DNA of 64,000 nt from Peromyscus leucopus (taxonomy: Eukaryota > Chordata > Mammalia > Rodentia > Cricetidae), in contig NC_051079.1 of the NCBI RefSeq assembly GCF_004664715.2, positions 59,450,660 to 59,514,659 on the forward strand, given 5' to 3'. The notes beneath the pieces are model-generated. The model was not told where the DNA came from. It ran no database searches and saw nothing but the letters and a program-made list of their open reading frames with translations. Positions 10,780 to 22,727 of this stretch are shown piece after piece. Both the position numbers and the translations under genes were made by a program. The stretch's first letter is position 1, and each line of letters starts with the position of its first letter.

Positions 10780-11160
10780 GATGACTCCTAATTTGTATCT
10801 TCAGTCCAGATTCTCCCTTTGAACCTCAGGATGTATATGTTACCCTATCCATTTAGCTGTCCAAAGCAAAATTCTGTTATTTCACGCAGTCTCCTTTATC
10901 CACCTAAGATCAGGCCCACCCACCAGTTTTCTCGAGCCATCAAAACTTACTGTCATAAAGGACCCTCTCTCCTGCTCAGAGCCCACATATACTCTGTCCA
11001 GCAGATCCTGCTGGATCTAGCCTCACATTATAACTATAGTATGACAACTGTAGCAGACCCTACTGCTACTACCTTGCAGAGGCCTACATCTTCTCCCAAC
11101 TAGACTGTAGTATCTTACCTGGTCCCTCGTATGTGGATACCTGCCTTCCTGTATTATATA
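10780..11160 (+). mobile_element. L2-like LINE fragment
   Basis: Contains tgtccaaagcaaaattctg, then cctctctcctgctcagagccc, cagcagatcctgctggatc and ccctactgctactacc. Together these resemble the internal 3' part of an L2 LINE, by recall. It is diverged and has no intact frame of meaning. The 94-residue open frame at 10819-11103 lies in it. Confidence 0.5.
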
Positions 11161-11239
11161 GGATAACACGGAAGGCCATGAGGGAGCTGTGTTTGCCTCA
11201 GATCATATTTCACCTTTGACTTTACAAAGCAATATCCAA

Positions 11240-12110
11240 AGTCATATTGTTTATTTAATTTATTTATTTCACATCCTGATCACTTTTTTTTCCTCCCTCC
11301 TCTCCTCCCCTTCCCTTCCTCAATCTACTTCTCCTTTGTTTCTGTTCAGGAAGGGGCAGGCCTCCCATGGTGTCAACAAAGGAGGGCATATCAAGTTGCA
11401 GCAGGACTAAGCACCTCCCCTTGTATTAAGTCTGGGCAAGGCAATTCAGTATGAGGTCTAGGTTCCCAAGAGCCAGCCAAAGCATTAGGGACAGCCTCTG
11501 CTTCCATTGTAAGGAGACCTACAAGTAGACTAAGCTACACAACTGTCACATACATGCAGAGGGCCTAGGTTGGTCATATGCAGGCTTCCTGGTTGTTGGT
11601 TCAGACTCTGTGAGTTCCTATGAGCCACACTAGTCATTTCTGTGGGTTTTCTTGTGATGTCCTTGACCCACCTGCCTCCTACAATCTTTCTTCCCTCTCT
11701 CTTCAGCAGGATTCCCCAACATCCGACTAGTCAGATGTCTGGCTGTAGGTCTCTGCATCTGTTTCCATCGGTTACTGGATGAAGTCTCCCTGATGACAAT
11801 TGGAATAGTCACCAATCTGATCACAGGAGATGGCCAGTTCAGGCTACTGTATTCACTATTGAAAGGAGTCTTGTCTAGGGTCATCCTTAAGGATTCATGG
11901 AAGTTTCCCTTGCATAAGGCTTCTAACTGACCCCCAAAATGCCCCCATTTCCAGTCATCTCTCAACACTCGCCCGTCCATTCACCCCACAACTGGATCCC
12001 TCATGTTCCCATCCCCACCCACCCCTGGTCCACCCAGGAGATCTCTTCCATTTCCCCTTCCCAGGGAATCCATGAGTATCCCCTTGGGGCTTCTGAGCCC
12101 ACAAATGACT
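11240..12110 (-). mobile_element. L1 3' end (about 870 bp)
   Basis: A minus-strand L1 3' end. The left side is a T-rich tail (tttatttaatttatttattt), then a C/T-rich block, then UTR blocks such as ccaagagccagccaaagc and tctctgcatctgtttccatc. The right side reaches the ORF2 stop region (ttccccttcccagggaatcc). It is truncated there and no reverse transcriptase domain is present. The 116-residue frame at 11630-11980 is a shadow of this UTR. Confidence 0.75.
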
Positions 12111-12439
12111 ATATGATCTAGCTGTAACTTACCTCATAGTGCCTGCCCAACCCTTCCCCCCCACTAGCCACTGAACTTACACACACAGATCACCCTGCCA
12201 TGCTGTGACCTGAAGAGTCACATTTGTCTTATACATTTTGTTTTTTTTCTTTTATTTTTTAAAATCACCTTTTGTTTGACATTGCTTGCTTCCTAGTCCC
12301 ACACAAAACTCTAAAGAATACTTTCCTGGCCTTCTGAAAATTCTGCTTAAAATAGTTTCCTAACAAAAGTTAATCTGGAATGTCCTATCAATATCAAGAT
12401 ACCTATTTCCTATCCATTTGTTCATGTTTTCTTTTTAAA
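12111..12439. other. unassigned DNA
   Basis: No recognisable element apart from a T-rich run near 12240. Confidence 0.4.
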
Positions 12440-12655
12440 ATTCCATTATACTAATAGATTTGAAATAACTTTTATGCATTTCTAATACTATCTTTCATAT
12501 TTGGCGTTCTTTATTTTCTGATATTTGACTCTATTGTATGTTAGAGATAATCCCTCTTGTTCAATGAAGCGTCCCAAGTAACTAGATCTGTACCTAACAA
12601 AAAGTAGGTGTTTCCTTTTTTGAGTGAAATGTTCCTGGGCCTACAAAGTTAGGAG
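12440..12655 (+). mobile_element. L2-like 3' end (ancient)
   Basis: Order and spacing of tctattgtatgttagagat, cttgttcaatgaa, and ctgtacctaacaaaaagtaggtg resemble the end of an L2 LINE. Divergence is high, so the call is tentative. Confidence 0.4.
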
Positions 12656-12837
12656 AAATGGTCTTCTTGAGTCCTTACACGGTATGTGCCCAGGCTGTGC
12701 TTGCTCAGCATTCAGAGGGTCCTGTTAAATCTCCAAATACAGACCCTAAAATACTCAACATGACTGATACAATTTGTCTACGCATTTTATCTCCATCCCA
12801 GCATTCCATCTACGTTGAACATTGGTTTAATTGCTAT

Positions 12838-13004
12838 CCCCCCCCCCCCCCGAGACAGGGTTTCTCTATGTAGCTTTGCGCCTTTCCTGGAACTCACTTG
12901 GTAGCCCAGGCTGGCCTCGAATTCACAGAGATCCGCCTGCCTCTGCCTCCCAAGTGCTGGGATTAAAGGCGTGCGCCGCCGCCGCCGCCACCACCACCCG
13001 GCCG
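12838..13004 (-). mobile_element. B1 SINE with poly(C) tail position
   Basis: A full-length minus-strand B1: gagacagggtttctctatg, ctttgcgcctttcctgg, tggcctcgaattcacagag, and cccaagtgctgggattaaag. Where the reversed tail should be a T run, there are 14 C at 12838-12851. The other end carries (GCC)/(ACC) triplets at 12974-12999. A short GCTAT repeat flanks it (12833-12837, 13004-13008). The 'cctttcctgg' block is the cricetid-type B1 3' half. The open frames across it are not genes. Confidence 0.9.
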
Positions 13005-13049
13005 CTATTTCTTTTTTGAAAACTTCATTTAATTAATTGTGGGTTTTTT

Positions 13050-13057
13050 TGTTTTTT

Positions 13058-13108
<51 letters not shown>

Positions 13109-13240
13109 ATATGTGAAGATCAAAGGACATATAATAGGAATTGGTTATCTCCTTCCACAACATGGGTCCTGTGATGAAACCCAGTTCCTCAGGCTTGTTG
13201 GTAGACCCCTGTAATTCCTGAACCACTTCACTACCCCCTC
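13050..13240 (-). mobile_element. B2/B3-type tRNA-derived SINE with (TG)n
   Basis: On the minus strand the right part carries a tRNA-like head and the left part a (TG)n tail (13062-13107). Blocks such as ggttatctccttccac, catgggtcctgtgatgaaacc and aggcttgttgg match the reversed head of the SINE seen on the plus strand at 35708-35947. Confidence 0.75.
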
Positions 13241-13429
13241 CTTGGTATTTCTTAGATCACTTTTGCAATGGCTGTTCACCCTGCCTGAGACATCTCTTTT
13301 GAGAAATCTTGAGGGCTGGGACTTTCGGCCAGCAGATCATGCTATTATTTCATCCTTGACAATATTTGCAGTGAAATTCTTAGCCATGGATCACATTTGT
13401 TTACTTCTAACCTCTCTAATTTCTCTATA

Positions 13430-13625
13430 CTACTTAATATGAAGAATATTTTAACCCATTGCCCTCCTGTGTTCCATTTCTTTACCCATGCTCCCCTAGG
13501 GTAGTCATAAAAGTAGAGAGCATGTTATGTTTTATGTTGTATTTCTAGCATCTAGCCAGTGTCTGGGGAAAGTATATTCTCCATGAGACTATGTGGTAAA
13601 TGGATGATTAAATGTAAATGTAGAT
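13430..13625 (+). mobile_element. L2-like 3' end (ancient)
   Basis: The block gtagagagcatgttatg, tgttgtatttctagcatc, tagccagtgtctgg resembles an L2 3' end. Diverged and non-coding. Confidence 0.45.
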
Positions 13626-14521
13626 AAATATACATATGCACAAAATTCCCATACATCCTCCTGAAGGCTTACGTACCTCAAAGCATGCCTTAAGATCTGA
13701 GTAGTCCCATCACACAATGGAGCATTGAGAGGAAAATTATCACTTTATGTCTGAATTCAGCCTCTATTTGTCAATTGAAGCAGTATTATATAAACCATTT
13801 ATACTATCCTGTTTCTCCAGACATATTTCACAAATGTACAGGTGTGTACAAGGTTAGAGATTAAAGACACTTCAAGGGTGAGCCAGTCTCCTCCACAGTA
13901 GAGATAATGAGTTCATAATATATCTAAAGTCAATTAGCAAGTTACCTTACCTACCCCAGCACAGTGGCTAAAACTTGGGTGCTCTTAGTAGCATTCTGAT
14001 CATACTGTAAGCTCCCTCTTAGATTTGTTACTGTACATAGAAAAGAATGCAGAAAGAGTATTGAATAATGGCCATCTCTAATGTATGGAACTTTACATCA
14101 GAAAAGACAAGATGGTTGAAGTATGACATCCTGTGTCTTGGCTTGCAAGTTCTTACATGTACTCCTGAGGTAGCTGATAACTCAGATGGAGAAATAGTTA
14201 AAATAACTAAATAGTTTGAAAATTTAACTAATAGCACATAAGTCAACTGTGCCAGTGTTTAATCCAAACTAGTGGTTTTATTCATAAGGTGAGCAATGTC
14301 ATTATTTCATCATTTGATGGGGAACATGTCTAAGATTAAAATCACTATCACAGGATGAAGACAATTTGCTTTTCATAAAATTCCCCATTATGAACTTGAT
14401 ATAGAAGCAAATAATTGTTTAATTCAGAAGCTATTCCTGCTGTTTTCCATCCTTAGTAACTTCCTCTCTTGATAATATCTCCCTCCACAGCATTAGCATA
14501 TTAACTGAAGACATGGGTCAC
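13626..14521. other. unassigned DNA
   Basis: No recognisable repeat. The minus-strand frame at 14028-14246 has no visible motif. Confidence 0.4.
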
Positions 14522-14750
14522 CTGGAGCATCGAAGTGGATTTTACTGCCCAGGTAGACAGAAACAATAGATATTTCAAAGTTTATATCGAATAATTTCAG
14601 TTTCTCTGAAGTTTTAGTACAATCCAGTTTTAGAGCAGACCTCTTTTCAAATGAAGAAGTTCCATATTCCAATTCAAAATGACAATAAAAATATTTTTCG
14701 GCAAGGACATAGATCACGCCTTTGCTGCTGAAATTGGATACACCAAGTAT
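14522..14750 (-). other. exon-like open stretch, unidentified
   Basis: On the minus strand an open frame of 103 residues (14493-14804) contains a 229-bp core bounded by an acceptor-like 'ctctgtgcttgttttaaag' (AG at 14751-14752) and a donor-like CTCCAG/GTGACC (GT at 14520-14521). The translated core of 76 residues has balanced composition with alternating hydrophobic and polar residues, starting ILGVSNFSSKGVIYVLAEKY. I recognise no family. In AT-rich DNA a frame of this length can occur by chance, and I found no second exon with matching phase. It could be a real exon, a decayed one, or noise. Confidence 0.15.
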
Positions 14751-15127
14751 CTTTAAAACAAGCACAGAGATTAGATCACATTTATTGAGACCATTGTTCT
14801 TCATATATTCTTAATGCTTCTTGCTATATCTTCTGTCTTTGTATAAAGCTGGGTTATAAGTGTCTTTTGGTGGCATACAGTTAGAAGAAACAGGAAGATA
14901 ACATGCAGTACAATCCAAACCAAATAAACTTACAATAATCAGGAATCAAAAACCAAGTCTTCAAAAAATTAATACATAAAGTATCTTGTATTTGTATCTC
15001 ACACCACTTCAAAGTAAGGATACATATTAAAGATACTTAGATGCATGCAGAATACGAACTTAGGACTGCCTTTGATGGTGAGTACAGTTTGAATTGAATA
15101 GGGGTGGATTTCTAACACATATGATGT

Positions 15128-15460
15128 ATTATGACAGTTAATCTACATTGTCAACTTGACTGCATTTAGTGGTCTTCTGGAAGACTGGTAAGGCATGCCT
15201 TTTCCTTGTGTATACCTGCATGAACTGACAGAGAAAGACCCCAACTCGAATATGAGTGGCATCATCCATGGGCTAGGAGCTATCTTAGGCTAAAAGGAGA
15301 GAGCCATCCTAGGGGCATCATTTTCACTTCTCTGCTATCTGACCCAATGTGATATATCTTCTGTACATTTTTACGTGCTCCCCATCAAGATGGACAGAAT
15401 GCTCAGAAGTCATGAGCCAAAATAACTCATTCCTCCCTTAGATTTAAATCAATAACAAAG
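15128..15460 (+). mobile_element. MaLR-like LTR (diverged)
   Basis: The order ttgtcaacttgactgcattt, aagacccc...tgagtggcatcatccatggg, tctctgctatctgacc, and tcatgagccaaaataactcattcctccct matches the plan of rodent and mammalian MaLR LTRs: a 5' 'tcaacttgac' block and a 3' polyadenylation-like block. The subfamily is uncertain. Confidence 0.55.
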
Positions 15461-16517
15461 AAGCATAAAATTAGGGACAGAGTGCATGTAAGCAAAAAAG
15501 AGCTGTGATACTGTACAATTACGTCTGTAGAAACCTAGCCTTACTGGGACCTGGACTGACTGAATCTAAGCATTCACTCTTAAGACTAGTCATGTCATAG
15601 ATAAACTCAGGGAAGGGCTAGAAGGATATGGTAAGTTTTAAGTCAATTCACCTAGTGAAAGGGAAGATGGTACCTAGTAACAGAAACAGCATCAAACTGG
15701 CCGAGAAAAGCAAAGGGACACTTTCATTTAATATTGGTATCTTTGATGCAGGCGATGCTACTCAGAAGACTTGGGCTACCTAAGCAAGTGATGACTTTGT
15801 GATCACTAGAGGAATTCGAATTTGCAGATTCACAATTCAATAGAAGTCTTGCTAAGTTTGAATCACTGAAGCATTCTGAAATACTAATTTTTAATCTTCC
15901 TCAGAGACTGGGATCATAAGGCTATAATTAGTAAAAGTCTATAATTAGAGAATACTGGTTTCTAGTTAGGTTATGGGCCTCTGATGTAGAAGACACTTAG
16001 AATCTGAGGTGTACACAGTTCAGTGAACATGAAGGACCATCCTATACTCAACAGGTCTTCTCAGTGAAGATGACCACCTGTCCTCTGAGTCCTGGATTTG
16101 TGTTCTGGACTGATCATATATATGCAGGTATACTTTTTTTTTTTTAACTTTCCATGCATTTCATACATCCAAACTAATTCTTTGTTTTCTGGGAACACCT
16201 CAGTTATATTGTTAGTCCAATAGATGAATAACCACGTGAAGTAAAGTTCATTTAATTTGGAGAACATTATAGATGTACGTGTACAAATGACCATTTTTTT
16301 TGGAAGAATTTGTCAAAGAAGAAAAAAGTTGTCTACATAAAAAGAATCAAAAGAATGAACATGCTTAAAATTTGAAATGTTTTCCCTTACTACTAGAGAT
16401 AAGATTCCCAAGAGTTCCAAAATGTAGCCAGCTGAAATAATCACTGAGGTAAAATTGTCTTCAACAACAAATGACATTTTCCAAAAGTGTTATACCTATC
16501 TTAAAAATTACAGCATA
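15461..16517. other. unassigned DNA
   Basis: About 1 kb with no recognisable repeat. The minus-strand frame at 16061-16294 crosses a T/A run and lacks a known motif. Confidence 0.4.
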
Positions 16518-16670
16518 AAGCCAGACATAATGGTACATGCTTTTAATCTCAGCACTTAGGAGGCAGAGCCAGACAGATCTCTGAGTTTGAGGCCAGCTTG
16601 TTGTATAGAGAAATTTCCAGGACAGTAAGGGCTACACAGAGAACCCCTGCCTTGAAAGAAAATTAAAAAA
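16518..16670 (+). mobile_element. B1 SINE
   Basis: Full-length but diverged B1 on the plus strand: gccagacataatggtac, ttttaatctcagcacttagg, tgagtttgaggccagc, ctacacagagaacccc, then an A-rich tail. Confidence 0.9.
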
Positions 16671-18235
16671 GCATATTTAATTGTTTAATGAAAGTATAAA
16701 TGTGCAGAGAAATATCTCAAGATTCATTTATTGGTTTTGAGAGGCAGAAATGTAAGATGATTATCCTGCATATGCCACATGCTAATTCTAAACTCCACTT
16801 GCTTCTCTACCTTTTTATTTTGCTTATTCTACACAATAGAAATATGAGGATGACACAAGACAAGAAACGAAAGCCCAGAGCTGCAAATGAAATCACTTGG
16901 AAATGATGCTGCCATGAGTACAGGCATGAGGATGCTGGATGTGAATAAGGTATGATAGAGGATGGGAATCTGGACCAGGTCTATGGTTCTTCTAATAGCA
17001 CAATAAGGAAAAGTTTCCTTCTTGAGAGACCAACAGGACTGAATTTGCTCAGTGTGAGCATGTGCCAACACCTAGTCCTCTCTCTTTGCCCTTACTGCTC
17101 CTATAGTGTCTTCCCATTCTCACATTCTCACATGATAAATAGCATTTCTGTCCTTTTGGCAGAAAAATAGATGGCCCATGCCAGAATGAATAGGATTTTT
17201 TTTTGTCTATTGTATTATATAACTGAATACAAATCATCTATGAACTAGCGAGAAATCCCTCTTAAATAGTGGCTCAAAATAGCATCTTCAGTAAATGTTT
17301 TGAGGTTAGTCATACTGAAATAACGAGGCTATTGTTGCCATATTTTATTTTCTGTTTTCTTTTAAATCCAAATGCAAAATTCAAGGACAACCTGTGAAAT
17401 ATTTGAGAGAAAGAGTAGTTATATACCTTTATTCAGCTTGTTGAATTTCTAAAAACCCTATTTGTATCCAATGGGAAACTTTCTGCTATGTAAGTCAACA
17501 ATATATCACAATTTTCTCAGTACCTTGGCACAAGAGCCTGCCAAGTGCTATCCATGTGCTGTGATAGAAGAGTGATGGTATGGATGAGCTTTTACCTCTG
17601 ATGTGTATGGGAACTCTCAAAAGAAGTACTGATTTTTCTTCATATTTATTTTGGATAACAGAACACCCTCAGGCTTGTTTATAATTCCATCTAAAATTGT
17701 TTAAAAAGTGAAATAATCATGATCATAATTTCCAGTAGTCAAGAGTTTCAAGGTCAAAATTTGATCAGAGTCCACACAGGCAAAGCTGTGTCTTCAGGGT
17801 ATTCTACAGTTTGTAGCTATTATCATTAAAGTAGAAACAAATTTAAGAGTTGATTTCTATCATGGGAAGTTACACATTGTAATGAAAAATCGACAGTGTA
17901 ACAGATAAGGCAAAAAGCCTGTGGTTAGTTCTCATAATTTCCACTTATTTTCCCTAATTTCCACATGATAGATGCAGGTATACATTAAACATAAAATTAG
18001 AGAAAAACATGATATACTTCATTGCTTAATTACAACAATACAGCAGAGTCCCTTCAATAGGCACAGAGCTAAATCATGCTGATTCATCTCTCGAGAGCCT
18101 TCTTACTTGGGTACAACCATGTCTATTTTAACAATAAAGAAGACTAACTCACCCCTCATCAAAGAAGTTTAACATTTTTTTTTTAAATCCATCACTGTCT
18201 CTCTCTGTTTGCCTTTCCTTCTGTCTCTTTCCCCA
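16671..18235. other. unassigned DNA
   Basis: About 1.5 kb without a recognisable element. The overlapping short frames at 16829-17237 on both strands have no supporting signals. Confidence 0.4.
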
Positions 18236-18236
18236 C

Positions 18237-18299
<63 letters not shown>

Positions 18300-18300
18300 A
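18236..18300. repeat. (TC)n(TG)n microsatellite
   Basis: A (TC) run of about 23 units passes directly into (TG)n. It is a polypyrimidine/polypurine tract able to form H-DNA. Confidence 0.95.
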
Positions 18301-18539
18301 TGTGTCTGTGAATGCCAGAAGAGGATAGCTGGTCCTCGCGAACTACAGTTACAGGCAGTTGTGAGTCCGATGTAGACTCTACCTCAGATATTCTGGAAGA
18401 GCAGCAAGTGTTTTACCTTTGTGGCATCTTTGCAGCCCCAGATAAAACTCTACACAGTGGATGATAATTAATATAAATATTCACAACTGGTCAAAGTGAA
18501 GAAAATAATTGATGTAAGGTAGCTAGGTCCAAATGAGAC

Positions 18540-19050
18540 ATTTTTTATCATACCCTTCCCACCTTACTAAGGGAACACTCTAGAAGAGAAGACCACAAGA
18601 GTTTAAGTGTCAAAGGTCAGGGAAGTTTGTTTGGGAAATAGTGGTGTCTAGACATGACATGTATGCTATACTCATGAACTCAAAGCAGCTAGACTTACAC
18701 CAAATCAAGCTGGTAAACACTCCAGTGTGGGCTCACAGACAATATTCTAACTTGAGGAACCACTGAGAGTTGGAGAAGGAGAATCAAGCCTCTTCAGCAG
18801 TATGGCTTATGGGTTTTCCCATATTCTGCTGATGGCACCATACACCCATATACATATGTGCAGTACTAAGGACCTAATGTGTGTGATGGGGTGGGGAGAA
18901 GAAGTAGAGGGAGGAGGATTAAGGAGAGAAGGAGGAAAGGAAGGGTAAGAAGACATGAAGTTGGGAGGGCCATGAGAGAGGGTGGATCCTGGAGGAGTTG
19001 ATATGATACAAATACTTTGTATTCACATTTATTATTACAAGTCAACCAAT
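18540..19050 (+). mobile_element. L1 3' UTR (Lx-like)
   Basis: Plus-strand rodent L1 3' end: agacatgacatgtatgc, tcatgaactcaaagcagc, cagtgtgggctcac, catacacccatatacatatg, then a purine-rich block and gaagttgggagggcc, ending near ttgtattcacatttatt. The 5' truncation lies within the UTR. Confidence 0.7.
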
Positions 19051-19142
19051 ACTACACAGCCTGATAAAGCTGAGGTATGATTCTGGTATAGCATCTTTAC
19101 TGTAGTAGACTCACTTTACATAGAAAGTAATCCTTTGAATGG

Positions 19143-19344
19143 GGGGAAGGAGCTTTAGTGGGTAAAGTGCTTACTCTGAAAGCATGAGGACATGAGTTCA
19201 GACCCCTAGTACCAACATAAGGGCAATACAGAAGCAGAGCAGGACAGACTGGCCCCTTCAGCACTTGGTACATTAGGAAGAGGGCCAGAGACAAGCCAAG
19301 CAGACTAGCTAAAATGACAAACTGGTTTCAATAAGAGACTGGAT
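19143..19344 (+). mobile_element. tRNA-derived SINE (B3/B4 type), part 1
   Basis: Head of a tRNA-derived SINE: gagctttagtgggtaaagtg, gaaagcatgaggacatgag, gttcagacccctagtacc. It is interrupted at about 19345 by a B1 fragment and resumes at about 19452. Confidence 0.65.
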
Positions 19345-19451
19345 CTCTGTGGGTTCAAGGCCAGCCTGGGCTACAGAGTGAGTTCCAGAGAAGGTGAAAA
19401 GCTATACAGAGAAACCCTGTCTTGAAAAAACCACCACCACAACAACAAAAA
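19345..19451 (+). mobile_element. B1 SINE, 5'-truncated
   Basis: The 3' two-thirds of a B1: ctctgtgggttcaaggcc, agcctgggctacagagtg, acagagaaaccctgtcttg and a CCA/CAA-rich tail. It sits inside the SINE that starts at 19143. Confidence 0.85.
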
Positions 19452-19610
19452 GGACAAAGGCTCATTAAGAAAGATGTAAGAATGACCACTCTAGTTTTCA
19501 CAGGTGTCCACACAAGTACAGAGCACCCACATACATATGCCTACATACATACACCACACACAAATGCTCTTTATGCATAACACACACAAAAAAAAACACA
19601 AAGAGAAAGC
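19452..19610 (+). mobile_element. tRNA-derived SINE, part 2
   Basis: Continuation of the host SINE. It ends in the CA-rich block with cagagcacccacatac and a tail of interrupted ACACA and A runs near 19580-19605. Confidence 0.5.
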
Positions 19611-21109
19611 AATACTTTGACTCTTTAATAGAAAAGTAGTGCAACAAATTGTTTAGCCGAAGATGCTAACTTGAAAACCACCCATATAAGTAGCAAATGG
19701 AGAACACACTATGCAGCCATTAGATCTTCAGAAAGCTCCTACAATGAGGATACTGAGGACTGATTTGGCCATTGTGGTACCATGGATGGGTTCTCTGAAA
19801 TTTTCAACTGCCCATGACTAAGAGATCTCACCAAATTTGCAGCAGCTCTAAGAGATTTGGCCCCTAGTTTTTTGTTGCTTTCAATGTCCTAGCATTATTA
19901 AAAAAAAAAAATTGCCGTTTTTTATCTCTCAGCTTTGAAGGTTTTGAAGAACAACCACACAAAAGACTATCAATCAATACTGCCTTAAAACAATCACAAT
20001 GTTTCCTATAACTTCCCTCCAGTGGATCCTGCCAGCATCCCATGACATACAACTGTGTCCAACAGTCTTTCCAGAATGTTTGTCGTGAATGTGCAGAATA
20101 AACCAACCACTTCTTGTCTTGCAAACTGTTTATCTTTCTTCACAGTTCTGAAATGGAGCTGCTATTACTCACATACATGATGAGTCAAAATGGCTTTTAG
20201 TTCTTTGGGAAAGTCTACTGGGACTAGGGTAGAGAAAGGACTTCATCTCTACTCCTATAACTGAAAACAGGTATGTTTCCCAATAAGAGCTGTATGGGAA
20301 TCAATTTTTAGCATCCAAAATAGTCTTGAAACTAAATCAAGCAGCCAGTCTTTTTACATGGAGAATACCAGCTGGCCAAAGAATGATTACTTGCTTTTCC
20401 CCTGTGAGTAATCTCACTGCATTTTCTCACCTTCTCATTTCAGCGAGAGTAGCTACTTATGCCTCTCTGCTTAAAGCTTCTCAGTCATTCTCATGTAATG
20501 TGTGGTGCGTAACACCTACATAACATTACAGACTCTGTATGCTTTGCTCTATGTGTCATTGCCAGTTACAAAACACTATCACACCTTATTCTCTCTTTAA
20601 TCATCTGTGTACAGACACTCACATGCTGAGGGTCCTGAACAAATGCTTTCCTACATACTGAGCTTATTCTCTGTAAACAGTGATACCATGTATGAAAATC
20701 TGTCACTAATAAGTACAATCAGGATTATGGTGGTGTCATTTGAGTTTCATGGATCACATAATTAATGAAAACTATTTTTATTTTACCTTTATGCACTTCC
20801 TACTTTAGTAAAGTAAAACGGAAGGTGGCCGGAAGACAAAACATTTCTTTGACATTCAAAGACGTCTGCGATTGTAGAAGATCTTTACTTTTCAAAGACA
20901 GCTGCTCAGAGTGTGGAGGAAATTGGGCCAAATACTACCGACCACAGGTCACACTATAAATATATCACTTAAAAATAAAGTCTTTATATTTTAAACAAGT
21001 GAAATAAAGTGCCATCAAGGGGGCAGATTCTGTGTTTGTTCATAAGTCTACAAGGAATTCAGAAAAGTTTTCAGCAATCCTTGAATGTATTTAAAAACTA
21101 AAGGAATAG
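19611..21109. other. unassigned DNA
   Basis: About 1.5 kb with no recognisable repeat. Frames at 19864-20124 (minus), 20326-20523 and 20765-20959 (plus) are short and show no domain I know. Confidence 0.4.
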
Positions 21110-21335
21110 GGTTGTAGCAATGACTCAGTGGTTAGGAGCACTTACTGCTGCTCTTGCAGAGGACTGGAGTTCAGTTCCTAGCTCCCACTCAGCACCTCAC
21201 AACCATCTATAACTCCAGTTCAAAGGGATCCAATGCCTCTTACAACCTACATGGGATTCTACACACATATGATACATATAAACACACTCAGGCACACACA
21301 TATGCACATAAATTAAAATTAAAAATAGTTTAAAA
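21110..21335 (+). mobile_element. B3 SINE
   Basis: Plus-strand B3-type SINE: tgactcagtggttagg, cttactgctgctcttgc, ggagttcagttcctagc, aaccatctataactcc, and a CA-rich tail. An imperfect duplication (aaggaatagg / aaggagtggg) flanks it. Confidence 0.85.
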
Positions 21336-22636
21336 AACAGAAGGAGTGGGAAAATACTGAGATTATGAATTTTAGATAAATTCATGTATTCCTCCTTGAA
21401 TTTATAACCTTGAAAAATGGTACTTCTTATACCACCTAGCATCTGAGATGATTCATTGGTCCTATAACGAAAATGATGCTTCATTAAGAATCTACAAACA
21501 TGGTCGAATTCTTTATGGATAGATTCCTGGAAACAAATAACTTTAGAAAATAAGGAATTCACACATCTACTATCTATTTCCTCAGTCTGATCACTGAAGA
21601 CCAACATTTTTTTCTCTGTAGAGGAAAAAGAAAAGCAAAAAGAATTGCATTAAGTGTAAGCTTCAAAATTATTTCATTGAAACTGTAGACCCTCAGTTCC
21701 ATAGACTCTACCTGGGAAAGTCACTGATGATCTTTTGTGTGGGACATTTCTTTTGAATGTAGTAGGCATCACTTGATATTCTTTCATTGTGACCTTTCCA
21801 TATTGTTCAAGAGAAAGTAGTGTATGAATTTTGGTATGGAGATACTGAAATTATTTTCACATATTTAAAAAGTGTGTTTCCTTATATTTTGAAACAGGAA
21901 TGTAAATAAAATTGTGTTCTTTTAGCTCAGGCATCAGTTGACTCTGAACCATAAAAAAAAAAAAAATCAAAAATCTTTTTTCTTATCTATACCTTAAATC
22001 TAGGTAGATCATTTAGGTCAACAGCTGGACAGATATCATTGGAAGGTGTTGGAAAGGCAAGTACTGGGAACCTGATGGGGTATTCTCACAGTCTACCCCG
22101 TGTCAACATTTACCTCAGCATGGAGAGGTTTTGGGAAGGAGCCACAGTGGCTCAGCGGTGTTTCCTGTTGGCTCTGTCTGCAAACACTTGACTGCAATTT
22201 TTGCCATAGTCTGGCAAAAGTGAGTAAGATTTATTTTTATATATTCATGAAACACTAAGATTAATGGCATCTGAGAATATGTTTGTTTAACCTGAGTCAA
22301 TTGGAGAGATTCCACTGTAAACTATACAAATCACTGGACAAATGGAAATGAAGAGATTTTAAACCTCAACTGTTAATTCAAACAAGACACTATGGCTCTG
22401 GTTATAAGTGGTCAGATATCATAACTCGTAAAGATATTTGTCTTATTTGTAAATGCTATTGGTGTTTATGATTTTACAATGTCAAACATGTGATTGGCAA
22501 GGCTGTAACTTCAAATAATTCAATAATGATGTTTGGGTACACAGCATGCACCAGATATTGTTCTATATATCATGCTTTAAAACATGATCATGAAAAATAA
22601 GACATAAACTTAGCCACATACAGTAAATAGACAATA
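21336..22636. other. unassigned DNA
   Basis: No recognisable element. The minus-strand frame at 21197-21607 covers part of the B3 SINE and a 91-bp exon-like stretch (21436-21526) between a 'ttgtttccag' acceptor-like site and a CTAG/GTGGT donor-like site. Support is too weak for a gene call. Confidence 0.35.
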
Positions 22637-22673
22637 AGACCAGGCATTGGGGTGCATCCTTAAATCATAGAAG

Positions 22674-22722
<49 letters not shown>
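22637..22722 (+). repeat. B1 head fragment and (TA)n(GA)n
   Basis: A B1 5' fragment (accaggcattggggtgcatcc) is followed by about 12 TA and 11 GA dinucleotides. The microsatellite probably grew from the SINE remnant. Confidence 0.65.

Positions 22723-22727
<5 letters not shown>

Noticed and set aside
11240..12110. Possible CpG-poor promoter or exon cluster with C-rich blocks
   Set aside because: The C-rich blocks are the complement of the G-rich L1 3' UTR.
21110..21335. tRNA-like A and B box sequences
   Set aside because: They belong to a B3 SINE head and are not a functional tRNA gene; the same applies to the SINEs at 13050, 19143, 25610, 28171, 35708, 57001 and 60774.
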